A program made the position numbers and the translations under genes. DNA of 64,000 nt from Pirellulales bacterium (GTDB lineage: Bacteria; Planctomycetota; Planctomycetia; Pirellulales; JAICIG01). Below the pieces are notes generated by a model. That model did not search any database. It was not told the DNA's origin and saw nothing but the letters and a program-made list of their open reading frames with translations. Location of the stretch: contig JAICLL010000001.1 of assembly GCA_025927475.1 (NCBI GenBank), forward strand, positions 1 through 64,000. The letters run 5' to 3'. How positions within the stretch are numbered: position 1 is the first letter of the stretch; each line of letters begins with the position of its first letter. Shown here piece after piece: positions 41,243-50,960 of the stretch.

Positions 41243-43612
41243 TCAGGGCCTGGGCGGCGGCCCGTGCTTGTGCCCGTCCGATGGGCCGGGCATGGGCCAA
41301 TCGAGTCCCTCCACCCTTGGCCCGGTGAGCGCCTGCCAGCGATCCAATTGCGTGTCGGTCAGAAGCGAAGTCGCCTTGTCCATCGCCTCTCGAAAAACCT
41401 CGCGGTGCCAGCGGAACCGCTCTTCGCGGTCGCGATGCTTTTCGCGCGGACCGCGACCGCGTTCATGCTCGGGTCCAAATGCTCGGGCGAACGCCTCGCG
41501 CTCGATTTTGCGGATCGCCACCCGCTGTTGCGGCGTCAACTCCAGTTCGTTGGCGATATCGGGCTCTTTCAACGCAAACAGCCCTTGCGACTGCGCGCCA
41601 AGCTGCCTGAACCGCGCCCGCTGCCGCGGAGCAAGCACTTCGGCCAGCGCTTGCTCGCGCTGTTCGGCCAACTCAATTAGCCGCCGCCGGCGGGTTTCAT
41701 CGTCGGTCTTCTCCGATTGAGACCAAAGCTGCTTGAGATCGTCCCACTGCGCCAGCAAGCCCGCGAGCTGCCGCCGCTGGCCGTCGTCGACCTTCAACTC
41801 ATCGAGCACCAGCGGGTTGGCCAATAGCGCGGTTTGCGCATCGCGCTGCAGCAGATTCAGTTCGCGGAGAATGCCCTTCACGCGTTGTTCGACGCGGGCC
41901 AAATCTGCTTGCGAAGCTTCGTTGCCGCGGTGCTGCTCGATCAAGTCTTGATAGAAGTTGAGCGCCGATTGCAGCATCCGCTTTCGGGTGGATTCGACCA
42001 TGGGGTTGTCGGCCAGATCGACTTCGCTGACCTCAACCAGCACGTCGATGGCCTGCTTGGCTTGCCCGAACAGCTCTTCCGCCTCGTTGGCCCGCAGCTT
42101 TTCGCGGTCCAGTGCGTCCGCCGTTTTTTGTTGCTCGGCGGCGATCAGCCAATTGCTCACCGCCAGGCCAATCATGCTGAAGGCGAACAGCACCACCGCG
42201 GCGATCACCGCCGAGGGATGGCGGCGCGACCATTTGCGCGCCCGGTCGAGCGGCGACGGGCGCCGCGCCAGAATCGGCCGATCTTGTAAAAACCGTTTCA
42301 AGTCTTCGGCAAATTCAGCGGCGGTGGCATAGCGCTCGGTGGGCAGTTTGCGAAGGGCTTTCAGAACAATCGTTTCCAGCTCGACCGGGATGGCGCGATT
42401 CACCGCGCGCGGCGCCCGCGGCTCGGTGTTGAGGATCTGATAGAGCAGCTCTTGCCGGGTTTCGCCGGCAAATACCGGCTCTAGCGTCAGCAGCTCGTAG
42501 AACGTGGCGCCCAGCGAATAGATGTCGGTGCGGTGGTCGACCGCCGTCCGCTGGCCCGAGGCCAGCTCGGGGCTCATATAGCGGAAGGTGCCAAGCATGT
42601 CGCCGGTGCGCGTCAGGCCGGTATCGGTCTGGAATTGGGCCAGCCCGAAGTCGGCCACCCACAGCGTGCCCGCGGTGTTCACCAGCAGGTTGGCGGGCTT
42701 GATGTCGCGGTGTACGATGCCGAGCTGATGGGCGTGGTCGAGTGCTTCGGCCGCCTGCAAGACCAGCCGAGCCGCCTTTTGAAAAAAGTTTTCGCCGCCG
42801 CGAGGCGTGCGGGCGGTGATGTTCAGCGAAGCGCCCGCGGTTGAGCGGGAAGTGCTGATGGCGACAGGCTTTTCCGCGGGAACGATTCCGCCCAGATAGG
42901 CGTCGGTGGCGCCCACGTCAGTCCGCGACAGCTCCTCTGCCGCCTCTGCCGCGCCGCTTTTCGATCGGCCGTCCGCCGCGGCGGTGGCCGGCAGTCCCGC
43001 TTGCTCGCGCAATTGCCGCAGCAGCAACGCCAGCGACTGGCCTTCGATCAACTGCATGGCGTAAAAATGCACGCCCCGTTCCGAGCCGACCGCGTAGACC
43101 GGCACGATGTTCGTATGGTGCAGCAAGGCCGCCGCCTGAGCTTCGTTCTTGAAACGCTGCAGTTGCCGAGCGTCGAAGGTGGCGGCAAACGGCAGCACTT
43201 TGAGGGCCACGCGGCGGCCCAGCGAGAGCTGCACGGCTTCGTATACGACGCCCATGCCGCCGCGGCCAAGCTCGCGGACGATCTGGAAATCACCCAATGC
43301 GCGCGGCGCGAATTCACGCGCCGGCTCTGCCTCGAGCCGGCTGCCCACCGAAAAATCGAGATCGGGTGGCTTTACGCGCGGCGAGACGGCATGGACCAGC
43401 TCCAGCCCATCGAGACACTGCGCAATGGCCGACGCCAGCTCGGGGTGACGGCTCAGATACACATGGCGATCGGGCGTATGCCCCGCCTCGAGTTGGCACA
43501 AATACTCTTGAACGGTGGCGGCCACGCGCGGATCGTCGAGCAGGTCGCCGGCGCCGGCATTGGCGGAGTGTGAAACTCCCGCGCGGATCTGGCTGCTATC
43601 GTTGCCGTTCAT
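41243..43612 (-). CDS. Transmembrane Ser/Thr protein kinase
   Basis: 789 residues. The kinase domain (about 107-450) has the P-loop GRGGMGVVYEA, Lys in RVALKVLP, HRDIKPANLL and DFGLAQ, and the P+1 region GTFRYMSPELASG. An insertion of about 60 residues sits between LREQAGLP and GENFFQKAARL. A transmembrane helix (VIAAVVLFAFSMIGLAV) at about 475 leads to an extracytoplasmic coiled-coil part with LTPQQ and LTDTQ motifs, similar to LTxxQ stress sensors. The first gene upstream (ECF sigma factor) overlaps it by four bases. Confidence 0.95.
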   Translation of the reverse strand: MNGNDSSQIRAGVSHSANAGAGDLLDDPRVAATVQEYLCQLEAGHTPDRHVYLSRHPELASAIAQCLDGLELVHAVSPRVKPPDLDFSVGSRLEAEPAREFAPRALGDFQIVRELGRGGMGVVYEAVQLSLGRRVALKVLPFAATFDARQLQRFKNEAQAAALLHHTNIVPVYAVGSERGVHFYAMQLIEGQSLALLLRQLREQAGLPATAAADGRSKSGAAEAAEELSRTDVGATDAYLGGIVPAEKPVAISTSRSTAGASLNITARTPRGGENFFQKAARLVLQAAEALDHAHQLGIVHRDIKPANLLVNTAGTLWVADFGLAQFQTDTGLTRTGDMLGTFRYMSPELASGQRTAVDHRTDIYSLGATFYELLTLEPVFAGETRQELLYQILNTEPRAPRAVNRAIPVELETIVLKALRKLPTERYATAAEFAEDLKRFLQDRPILARRPSPLDRARKWSRRHPSAVIAAVVLFAFSMIGLAVSNWLIAAEQQKTADALDREKLRANEAEELFGQAKQAIDVLVEVSEVDLADNPMVESTRKRMLQSALNFYQDLIEQHRGNEASQADLARVEQRVKGILRELNLLQRDAQTALLANPLVLDELKVDDGQRRQLAGLLAQWDDLKQLWSQSEKTDDETRRRRLIELAEQREQALAEVLAPRQRARFRQLGAQSQGLFALKEPDIANELELTPQQRVAIRKIEREAFARAFGPEHERGRGPREKHRDREERFRWHREVFREAMDKATSLLTDTQLDRWQALTGPRVEGLDWPMPGPSDGHKHGPPPRP

Positions 43613-44214
43613 GCGACCTCCTGCATCGCCTGCCGCAGATTCGCCAGGGCGCGCACCCAGAGTTTTTGCACGCTATCGACGCTACGGGCCATGCGGCTGG
43701 CGACTTCGGGAAACGAGAGCTCTTCAAAGTGACGCAAAATAACGACCTCTCGATAATCTGCCGGCAGCCGCGTCAGCGCTTCGGCCAACAGCACGCCTTG
43801 CTCGCGCTCGGCGACGTGCTGGCTGGGTGTGCTTTGCAGCGCGAGGAACCCCTGGTCAATTGCCCGCGACGAGTGATCGAGGTCGATGTTCAGTCCCTGT
43901 TCGCGCCGCAGGTCGCGGCCCTGCGTGCCCAGGTAATGGCGCACCAGATTGGCGATTCGGCCCGAGAGAATGCTTCGCAGCCAGCCGGTGAATTCCGCCT
44001 CGCTGCCGCCGCGAAACAGGGCAAAATGGCGATGCGCCTCTAAAAAGGTTTCTTGCACGACGTCGGCGGCATCGACCTTGGTCTGCAACCGCCGGCCAAG
44101 TTCCACGCGGGCGAGCAACTCGAGATACGCTCGATAACTTTCCAGCAACTCGCCTTTGGCCGATTCGGAGCCGCGCTGGGCGTCGCAAAGCAATTGGGCG
44201 GGTTCGGTGTGCAT
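43609..44214 (-). CDS. ECF RNA polymerase sigma factor
   Basis: 201 residues from ATG 44214. Sigma region 2 (AYLELLARVELGRRLQTKVD, ADVVQETFLEAHRHF) and region 4 (LTRLPADYREVVILRHFEEL, SFPEVASRMARSVDSVQKLW) are clear. It overlaps the kinase gene start (43612), so the pair is translationally coupled, a typical planctomycete ECF/kinase arrangement. The kinase likely adjusts sigma activity; this is inferred from context. Confidence 0.94.
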   Translation of the reverse strand: MHTEPAQLLCDAQRGSESAKGELLESYRAYLELLARVELGRRLQTKVDAADVVQETFLEAHRHFALFRGGSEAEFTGWLRSILSGRIANLVRHYLGTQGRDLRREQGLNIDLDHSSRAIDQGFLALQSTPSQHVAEREQGVLLAEALTRLPADYREVVILRHFEELSFPEVASRMARSVDSVQKLWVRALANLRQAMQEVA

Positions 44215-44290
44215 CGTAGGTTCGCTTGGCCTAATAATATAGTAGCAGCCCACGGCGGAATACCGCCGCGCGAACGATCCTGCCCTGGGA

Positions 44291-45229
44291 TTATGGTCCC
44301 GCGAAGGGTGTTTCCGCCTCAGGCGGCACGACGACACGCATCGCCCGCGGCGCGACCTCGATCTCAATGGGGGCGAAATCGGCCGCCTCTCCGTCGATCT
44401 CCAGCGGCACCGGTTCAGCCGCCGCCAGCCGAATCTGCCTGGCCTGCCCGTGGTGGACGTCGGCGCGCTGGCGATGCCGCCGCAGCCAGACCGCCAAAGC
44501 GTAGCGAGCCAAGGGCAGACTGCCTGGCCGCTCGAAGACCACCCAGTCCAAAAGCCCGTCGCTGGGATCGGCGTCGGGGGCGAGCATGAGGTTGCTGGCG
44601 TACCGCGGCACATTGAACACCATGCACAGGGCGCCGCGCACCCGCCGGCCGTCGGCGTCGATGTCGAGCAGCGGATAGCGGTAGCCGAAGGCCGCCGCAA
44701 CGATGGGCGCGGCATAGCTGAAGCTGCGCACGCGGCGCAGACCGTTGGCCTGCCGCCGCCAACGTGCCAGCCGATGCGCCGTGTCGCCATCGAAGCCGGC
44801 GCTGGCCACGATGGCGAACAGCCGTTCGCCGGCCCGGCCCAGGTCGATGGCCCGCGTGCCGCCGGTCGTCAGAATCTCCGCGGCGCGGCGCGGGTCGCGG
44901 CAGCCCTCGAATTGCCGGGCGAAAAGATTCTCGTTGCCCAGCGGAAACATGAACACCGGCAGCCCTGTTTGCAGATTAATGACATGGTTGAGTGTGCCGT
45001 CGCCGCCCGCCGCCACCACGGCGCGGTATTGCTGCGGGGCCGACGGGTCAGCAGCCACCTCGGCCAACTCGGGCAGTTGCCAAATGACGCGGCACGCCAG
45101 CCCCTGGTCGCTGATGGCGGCCGCCAGGGCCTCGACGCACGAGCGGTTTTCACGCCGACCGCTGTAAGGATTGGCGACCACAATCACCTGGCGCACGTCG
45201 GGGGCGAATTTGTCCACGGTTTGGGTCAT
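44291..45229 (-). CDS. Diacylglycerol kinase catalytic-domain protein
   Basis: 312 residues from ATG 45229. Lipid kinase family: VIVVANPYSGRRENRS, the GGDGTLNHVIN nucleotide motif, PLGNENLFARQF, then VASAGFDGDTAHRLARW and DGLLDWVVFERPGSL. Such proteins phosphorylate diacylglycerol, ceramide or sphingoid lipids at the membrane. The lipid is not identified. Confidence 0.92.
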   Translation of the reverse strand: MTQTVDKFAPDVRQVIVVANPYSGRRENRSCVEALAAAISDQGLACRVIWQLPELAEVAADPSAPQQYRAVVAAGGDGTLNHVINLQTGLPVFMFPLGNENLFARQFEGCRDPRRAAEILTTGGTRAIDLGRAGERLFAIVASAGFDGDTAHRLARWRRQANGLRRVRSFSYAAPIVAAAFGYRYPLLDIDADGRRVRGALCMVFNVPRYASNLMLAPDADPSDGLLDWVVFERPGSLPLARYALAVWLRRHRQRADVHHGQARQIRLAAAEPVPLEIDGEAADFAPIEIEVAPRAMRVVVPPEAETPFAGP

Positions 45230-45421
45230 TTTGGACCGCCAAAATTCTGCTAAAATCACCCGGTTCACGGACCGGCGCCCGCTGGGAGAAAAATTGTCAA
45301 GGAAGCCTCTTGCTTGAATATGTATACGTCGATACACTAATCAAGCGTATACTGTTCGGGTGGTTTCCCCTGGGTCGGGGCCGCCATGCCGAGCCTCGAA
45401 TTTCAAGCAAAGGATTCGCCC

Positions 45422-46567
45422 ATGGTCACCGCCGTCCGCTCTAATCACCGCGTCGCCAAGAAAGACCTTCCTATGGCCAAGACTACCGCCAAAAGCAGCG
45501 AAAAGAAATCGGCCGCCGACCACGCCGGGCTGAAGCTCGACGAACACCCACAGCTTCGCAACACGCTGGCCCAGATCGAAAAGCAGTTCGGCGAAGGCGC
45601 CATCATGCCGCTGGGCAGTGACGCCGATGTGCGCATCGAAGGGCTTTCGACCGGCAGCTTGTCGCTCGATTTGGCGCTGGGCGGGCGGGGCATTCCCAAG
45701 GGGCGAATTATCGAGATTTTCGGCCCGGAATCGAGCGGCAAAACCACGCTGGCCTTGCACGTGGTGGCCTGGGCGCAGCGAACCGGCGGTATTGCCGCCT
45801 TTATCGACGCCGAGCACGCGCTCGACCCCAGTTGGGCCAAAAAACTGGGCGTCGAGCTGGAAAGCCTGCTCGTCAGCCAGCCCAGCAGCGGTGAAGAGGC
45901 CATGAACATCACGGAGATGCTGATCAAATCGAACGCGGTGGATGTCATTGTGGTCGACTCGGTGGCGGCCCTGGTGCCCCAGAAAGAGTTGGACGGCGAA
46001 ATGGGTGATTCGCACGTCGGTTTGCAGGCCCGGCTCATGAGCCAAGCCCTGCGTAAGCTCACCGGCGCGATCTCAAAAAGCAAAACCTGCGTGATCTTTA
46101 TCAACCAAATCCGCGAAAAAATCGGCGTGATGTTCGGCAGCCCTGAAACCACGCCCGGCGGACGCGCCCTAAAATTCTATAGCTCCTGCCGCATCGATGT
46201 CCGGCGGATTGGACAGCTCAAAGAGGGCGAAGAGGTGGTCGGCCAGCGCGTGCGGGCCAAAGTGGTCAAAAACAAGGTGGCCCCCCCGTTCCGGGTTGCC
46301 GAATTTGATATGATGCATAACAAGGGCATTAGCTACGAAGGAGACGTGCTCGACCTGGCGATGGCCCAGAAGCTGATCGTGCGATCGGGCACGTGGTTCC
46401 GTTATGGCGAGTTGCAGTTGGGCCAGGGGCGCGAACGGGCTCGCGCCTTCCTGGAAGAAAACCCCGCCATGGTCGCCGAATTGCGGGAAAAAGTGTTGGC
46501 CGCCGGCGCACCCACCGGGCCCACGGCGGCACCCGCCGGAGATTCCGACGGGCAACCAGACGAATAG
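45422..46567 (+). CDS. recA: Recombinase RecA
   Basis: 381 residues from ATG 45422 (AAGGA seven bases before); an in-frame ATG at 45473 gives the shorter, conventional start. Walker [11 protein letters not shown] (101-110), [32 protein letters not shown], the loop 1/L2 region ([40 protein letters not shown]) and [10 protein letters not shown] are all standard. It carries out DNA strand exchange and promotes LexA cleavage. The 190-base upstream spacer has two GTATAC sites (45323, 45347) and a TATACT box (45348-45353) that could be a promoter, with no clear SOS box recognised. Confidence 0.98.
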   Translation: MVTAVRSNHRVAKKDLPMAKTTAKSSEKKSAADHAGLKLDEHPQLRNTLAQIEKQFGEGAIMPLGSDADVRIEGLSTGSLSLDLALGGRGIPKGRIIEIFGPESSGKTTLALHVVAWAQRTGGIAAFIDAEHALDPSWAKKLGVELESLLVSQPSSGEEAMNITEMLIKSNAVDVIVVDSVAALVPQKELDGEMGDSHVGLQARLMSQALRKLTGAISKSKTCVIFINQIREKIGVMFGSPETTPGGRALKFYSSCRIDVRRIGQLKEGEEVVGQRVRAKVVKNKVAPPFRVAEFDMMHNKGISYEGDVLDLAMAQKLIVRSGTWFRYGELQLGQGRERARAFLEENPAMVAELREKVLAAGAPTGPTAAPAGDSDGQPDE

Positions 46568-46595
46568 TGGGCACCACGAGAAAAGGCACATTCCG

Positions 46596-48158
46596 ATGAG
46601 GCCAGTCGCGCTGTCGCTGCTCGCGTTCTTGAGTGTCTGTGTCGTATTCGTGGCGCGGGCAGTGGCTCAGCCGCCGGCGAGTGATGAGCGGCAGGCGGCG
46701 GCCGATTTGGAGCTGATCTCGGCCCTGGAGCGAGTCGTCGCCCGCGCGATCGAGCGCAGCGAGCGCTCGGTCGTGAGCATCGCCCGCAAAGCGAAGACGC
46801 CCGACTATACGGGCGATTCGCATCCGGGCATGTTTCCCAACCTGCTCTCGGAGCGCGGGCAGATCAGCCACGATCCGCGCAGCCCCGATTTTGTGGCCAG
46901 TGGTTTCGCCACCGGCGTGGTGATCGACCGCTCGGGTTTGGTGCTGACCAACCACCATGTGCTGGGTGATGAGCCGGAGGAGAACGAGATCTTCGTCACG
47001 ACTTCCTCTCGTAACGTCTTCAGAATGCGGGTGAAGGCCAGCGACGAGCGCAGCGATTTGGCCGTGCTCGCGCCGCTTCAGCCGGGCGCCGCGCGCGGCG
47101 GTGATTTCATTCCCATTGAATTTGGCGACGCGGCCGGGCTGCATAAGGGACAGATTGTGATTGCCTTGGGCAATCCGTACTCAATTGCCCGCGATGGCCA
47201 GGTGAGTGCAAGCTGGGGAATCGTCTCCAACTTGGGGCGCAAGGCGGTTGGCCCCCGCCCGGTCACGATGACCCAGAAGGAGAAGACACTCCATGAACTT
47301 GGCACATTGATCCAAACCGATGCTAAGTTGAACCTGGGCACCAGCGGCGGTGCGCTCATTAATGTGCGGGGCGAAATGGTCGGGCTAACCACTTCGCTGG
47401 CGGCGACGGCGGGTTTTGAGCAGGCCGCCGGCTACGCCATACCCATCGACAAGGCTTTTCGGCGCATCATCGAAACGTTAAAACAGGGCCGCGAGGTTGA
47501 GTATGGCCTGCTCGGCGTCGTTCCGGGCGACTTGCCGCTCAGTTCGCTGCATGGCGCGGCGGCGCGAACCAAGGTCGACCAGGTTTCGGCCTTCTCGCCC
47601 GCGGCCAAGGCGCGAATCCAAAGAGACGACCTGGTGACGCACGTCGATGGGCAACCGATTTTTGATGCCGATGGTCTGCGGCTGCACGTGGGCAAGTTGC
47701 CTCCCGACGCCGCCACAACCTTGACCATTGTGCGCAATGGTCAGAAATCGCAGCGGCGGGTCGTGTTGACCAAATTCCCCACTTCGCTAACGCAAGTTGT
47801 CACCGAGCGACCGGCCGGCTGGCGCGGCCTGCACGTCGACTATCTCTCGGCGGTGCTGCTGAAGCAAGGCCGGGAACTATTGCCTTTTGGAGCGGCGCCG
47901 GATTATCGAGCGTTTGCCAATGGCGGAGTAGCCGCGCGTGACGTCGACGAAGGATCGCCCGCCTGGGAGGCCGGTCTTCGCCGCGGCAGCATCATCAGCC
48001 ATGTGGGAAAGACGCCGCTGGAAACCCCCGACGACTTCCGCCGAGCGGTGGCCGAGAAACATGGCCCCATCGAGCTGCGACTCATCGACGACCAGGGCCG
48101 GGCTCAAACGGTCACCATTCCAGTGGCGTCGGACGATCCGCAAGAGCTAGCGCCGTGA
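46596..48158 (+). CDS. HtrA/DegP-like serine protease with PDZ domains
   Basis: 520 residues from ATG 46596, signal peptide (MRPVALSLLAFLSVCVVFVA). Trypsin-like domain with His121 (LTNHHVLGD), Asp154 (RSDLAVL) and Ser250 in NLGTSGGAL. An unusual stretch SHDPRSPDFVASGFATGVVI precedes it. Two PDZ regions follow (about 315-410 and 410-515), with LLGVVPGDLPL, ARIQRDDLVTHVDGQP and SPAWEAGLRRGSIISHVGKT. It lies 28 bases after recA. Probably a periplasmic protein-quality protease. Confidence 0.93.
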   Translation: MRPVALSLLAFLSVCVVFVARAVAQPPASDERQAAADLELISALERVVARAIERSERSVVSIARKAKTPDYTGDSHPGMFPNLLSERGQISHDPRSPDFVASGFATGVVIDRSGLVLTNHHVLGDEPEENEIFVTTSSRNVFRMRVKASDERSDLAVLAPLQPGAARGGDFIPIEFGDAAGLHKGQIVIALGNPYSIARDGQVSASWGIVSNLGRKAVGPRPVTMTQKEKTLHELGTLIQTDAKLNLGTSGGALINVRGEMVGLTTSLAATAGFEQAAGYAIPIDKAFRRIIETLKQGREVEYGLLGVVPGDLPLSSLHGAAARTKVDQVSAFSPAAKARIQRDDLVTHVDGQPIFDADGLRLHVGKLPPDAATTLTIVRNGQKSQRRVVLTKFPTSLTQVVTERPAGWRGLHVDYLSAVLLKQGRELLPFGAAPDYRAFANGGVAARDVDEGSPAWEAGLRRGSIISHVGKTPLETPDDFRRAVAEKHGPIELRLIDDQGRAQTVTIPVASDDPQELAP

Positions 48159-48334
48159 GTGCAAGCTTCCGCGGCTCCGGTGACGATTGAAATCCGCGGT
48201 GGTTTCTGATCGGTGCACACAGGCGGCTTACCCGCTTAAGGTGGTCCAGTCGTTCTAGCCGGCGCGGCGGTTGCGGGCTATCATCAGCGGCTTGAAATCC
48301 CGACCATTCTCGCGCCAGCGATGGCCAGCGTTCC

Positions 48335-50944
48335 ATGAAAACCGACGAACTACGCGAAAAATACCTCAGCTTCTTCGAGTCGAAAGGTTGCACCCGCCGG
48401 CCCAGCGACGTGCTGGTGCCCAAGTGGGATCCCTCGGTGCTGTTCACGCCGGCGGGCATGAACCAGTTCAAAGACCATTTCCTCGGCAAGTGCAAGCTGG
48501 ACTTCACCCGCGCCACCACCTGCCAGAAATGCCTCCGCACCGGCGATATCGACAACGTGGGCCGCACCGCCTATCACCACACATTTTTCGAGATGCTGGG
48601 CAACTTCAGCTTCGGCGACTATTTCAAACGTGACGCCATTCATTGGGCCTGGGAGTTTCTGACCAGCAAAAAGTGGCTTGGCCTGGCCCCCGGTCGCCTG
48701 AGCGTCTCGGTCTACCACGACGACGAGGAGGCGGCCGATATCTGGTCGCGCGAGATCAAGCTTCCGCCCGAACGGATTGAGCGGATGGGCGAGGACGACA
48801 ACTTCTGGCCGGCCGGAGCGCCCAGCCAGGGACCCGACGGCGTCTGCGGCCCGTGCAGCGAAATCTTCTTTCATCCCGACGTGGGCGGCGCCGTCGAAAT
48901 CTGGAACCTGGTGTTCACGCAGTTCAACCGCGTGGGCGACCCGCCCAACAATTTGCGCCCGCTGCCCAGCAAAAACATCGACACCGGCATGGGGCTGGAA
49001 CGCACCGCCGCCGTGCTCCAGAAGGTCGACAGCAACTTTCACATCGACATTCTGCGGCCGCTGGTGGAGGCCGCCGCCGAAGTCTGTGGTCAGAAATACG
49101 ACCCGGCCAGCGACAACGGCCGCCGCCTCCGCCGCATTACCGACCACGTGCGGGCTTGCGCCTTCGCCATTCACGAAGAAGTGATTCCCGGCCCCAAGGG
49201 CGAAAAATATGTGATCAAGCGGCTCTTGCGCCGCGCGGTGCTCGATGGGCGGCAAATGGGCATGCACGAGCCGTTTTTGTTCCGGCTGGCGCCCGTCGTC
49301 GCCCAAATGATGCGGCAGCCCTACCCCGAACTTTCGCAAACGGTCGAGCGCGTGACCCAGGTGATCGAAAAGGAAGAAGACAACTTCTTCTCGACCATCG
49401 ATGGCGGGCTGGACCGCATCGAACGCACGTTTGCCAGCATGCAGCGCGAGGGGCGCATGATGGTTTCCGGCCACGAGGCCGCCGACATGTATACCACGCA
49501 CGGTTTTCCCCCCGAGCTGTTCGAAACCCTGGCCGCCGAACACAATTTTACGTTCGATTGGGATGGCTACCGCCAAGCCATGGACGAGCACGGCAAGATC
49601 TCGGGCCTCGATCGCAAGCAAGAACTCTTCAAGTCGGGACCGCTCGATGGCTTGAAAAAGGCGATGCACGGCAGCGAGTTTCTGGGCTATGAACAGACGG
49701 AATCGCCGGCCAAAGTGGTCGGCCTGATCGCCCACGACCGGCTCTGCGACCAGATCGACGAGATCAACCACAAAGATCCCATCGTCGTGGTGCTCGAAAA
49801 AACGCCCTTTTATGGCGAGAGCGGCGGACAAGTGGGCGACACCGGCGAGATCGTCGGCGAGGGCATGCGGTTCGAGGTCATCGATACGCAAAAAGAGAGC
49901 AACTTTATTCTGCATCGCGGGCATTTGCGCGAGGGCGTCATTCGCCAGGGCGCGACGGTCACGGCCCGCGTCGATGCCACGCGGCGGCAGGCCATCCGCC
50001 GGGCGCATTCAGCCACGCACATTTTGCATTACGCCTTGCAAAAGCATTTGGGCAAGCACGCTCAGCAGCAGGGATCGAAGGTCGACGCCGACTGGCTGCG
50101 GTTCGACTTCGCCAATCCCCACAGCGTCTCGCGCGACGAGCTGGTCAAGATCGAAGATGAAGTAAACGCCCGGATCATTGCCGCCGAGCCGGTGCATTGG
50201 ACCACACTGCCCATTGCCGAAGCGCGGCAGGCCGGCGCCATGATGCTTTTCGGCGAAAAGTATCCCGACGTAGTGCGAATGGTCTCGATGGGCAAGTTCA
50301 GCAAGGAGCTGTGCGGCGGCACGCATTTGGACAACACCGGGCAAATCGGGCTTTGCCGGATCATCGGCGAAGAAAGCGTGGCGGCAGGCACGCGGCGCAT
50401 CACCGCGCTGACCGGCAAGCACGCGCTCGACCGATTGCGCACGAGCGAAACGGCCTTGGCCGAAGCCGCCGCGGCGCTGCGCGTGCCGCCGGCCGAAGTG
50501 CCACAGCGGGTAACTGCGCTCGTCAGGGAGGCGCGCGAACTGAAAAAGCAATTGGCCTCGGGCGGCAAGGTTGCCGGCGCGTCGGCCGATGAGCTGCTCG
50601 CGGCAGCCCAAGATGTAAACGGGGCAAAACTGATCGTGGCCGAAGTGCCCGAAGCCACCGCCGACGGCCTGCGACAGTTGATTGACCAACTCCGCCGCAA
50701 GGCGGCTTCGGCCGCGGTGCTGTTGGCCAGTTGCGCGGAAGACAAGGTGGTGTTGGTGGCTGGTGTCACGCATGACCTGGAAACTAAGGGAATGAATGCC
50801 GGGCAGTGGGTGCGCGAGGTGGCCAAGGTGGTTGGCGGCAGCGGCGGCGGCCGAGCCGACATGGCCCAAGCCGGCGGCAAAGATCCCGCCAAGCTGCCGG
50901 CGGCGCTGGAGCTGGCGCGCACGAAAGCAAAAGAGCAATTGTGA
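48335..50944 (+). CDS. alaS: Alanyl-tRNA synthetase
   Basis: 869 residues. The class II catalytic core (DVLVPKWDPSVLFTPAGMNQ, TGDIDNVGRTAYHHTFFEML, NFSFGDYFKRDAI), CGPCSEIFF, then the editing domain (RRAHSATHILHYALQKH and CGGTHLDNTGQIG), and the C-Ala DHH-like part ending GGSGGGRADMAQAGGKDPAK. It charges tRNA-Ala and clears Ser and Gly misacylation. It is 176 bases after the HtrA-like gene. Confidence 0.98.
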   Translation: MKTDELREKYLSFFESKGCTRRPSDVLVPKWDPSVLFTPAGMNQFKDHFLGKCKLDFTRATTCQKCLRTGDIDNVGRTAYHHTFFEMLGNFSFGDYFKRDAIHWAWEFLTSKKWLGLAPGRLSVSVYHDDEEAADIWSREIKLPPERIERMGEDDNFWPAGAPSQGPDGVCGPCSEIFFHPDVGGAVEIWNLVFTQFNRVGDPPNNLRPLPSKNIDTGMGLERTAAVLQKVDSNFHIDILRPLVEAAAEVCGQKYDPASDNGRRLRRITDHVRACAFAIHEEVIPGPKGEKYVIKRLLRRAVLDGRQMGMHEPFLFRLAPVVAQMMRQPYPELSQTVERVTQVIEKEEDNFFSTIDGGLDRIERTFASMQREGRMMVSGHEAADMYTTHGFPPELFETLAAEHNFTFDWDGYRQAMDEHGKISGLDRKQELFKSGPLDGLKKAMHGSEFLGYEQTESPAKVVGLIAHDRLCDQIDEINHKDPIVVVLEKTPFYGESGGQVGDTGEIVGEGMRFEVIDTQKESNFILHRGHLREGVIRQGATVTARVDATRRQAIRRAHSATHILHYALQKHLGKHAQQQGSKVDADWLRFDFANPHSVSRDELVKIEDEVNARIIAAEPVHWTTLPIAEARQAGAMMLFGEKYPDVVRMVSMGKFSKELCGGTHLDNTGQIGLCRIIGEESVAAGTRRITALTGKHALDRLRTSETALAEAAAALRVPPAEVPQRVTALVREARELKKQLASGGKVAGASADELLAAAQDVNGAKLIVAEVPEATADGLRQLIDQLRRKAASAAVLLASCAEDKVVLVAGVTHDLETKGMNAGQWVREVAKVVGGSGGGRADMAQAGGKDPAKLPAALELARTKAKEQL

Positions 50945-50960
50945 GCACGCGGGGACACGA

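Noticed and set aside
45300-45360. LexA/SOS box upstream of recA
   Set aside because: GTATAC sites are present, but no recognised SOS operator sequence could be confirmed.
48350-50008. 552-codon open frame on the minus strand over alaS
   Set aside because: It is the antisense of a clear alaS gene; GC-rich codons leave long open antisense frames.
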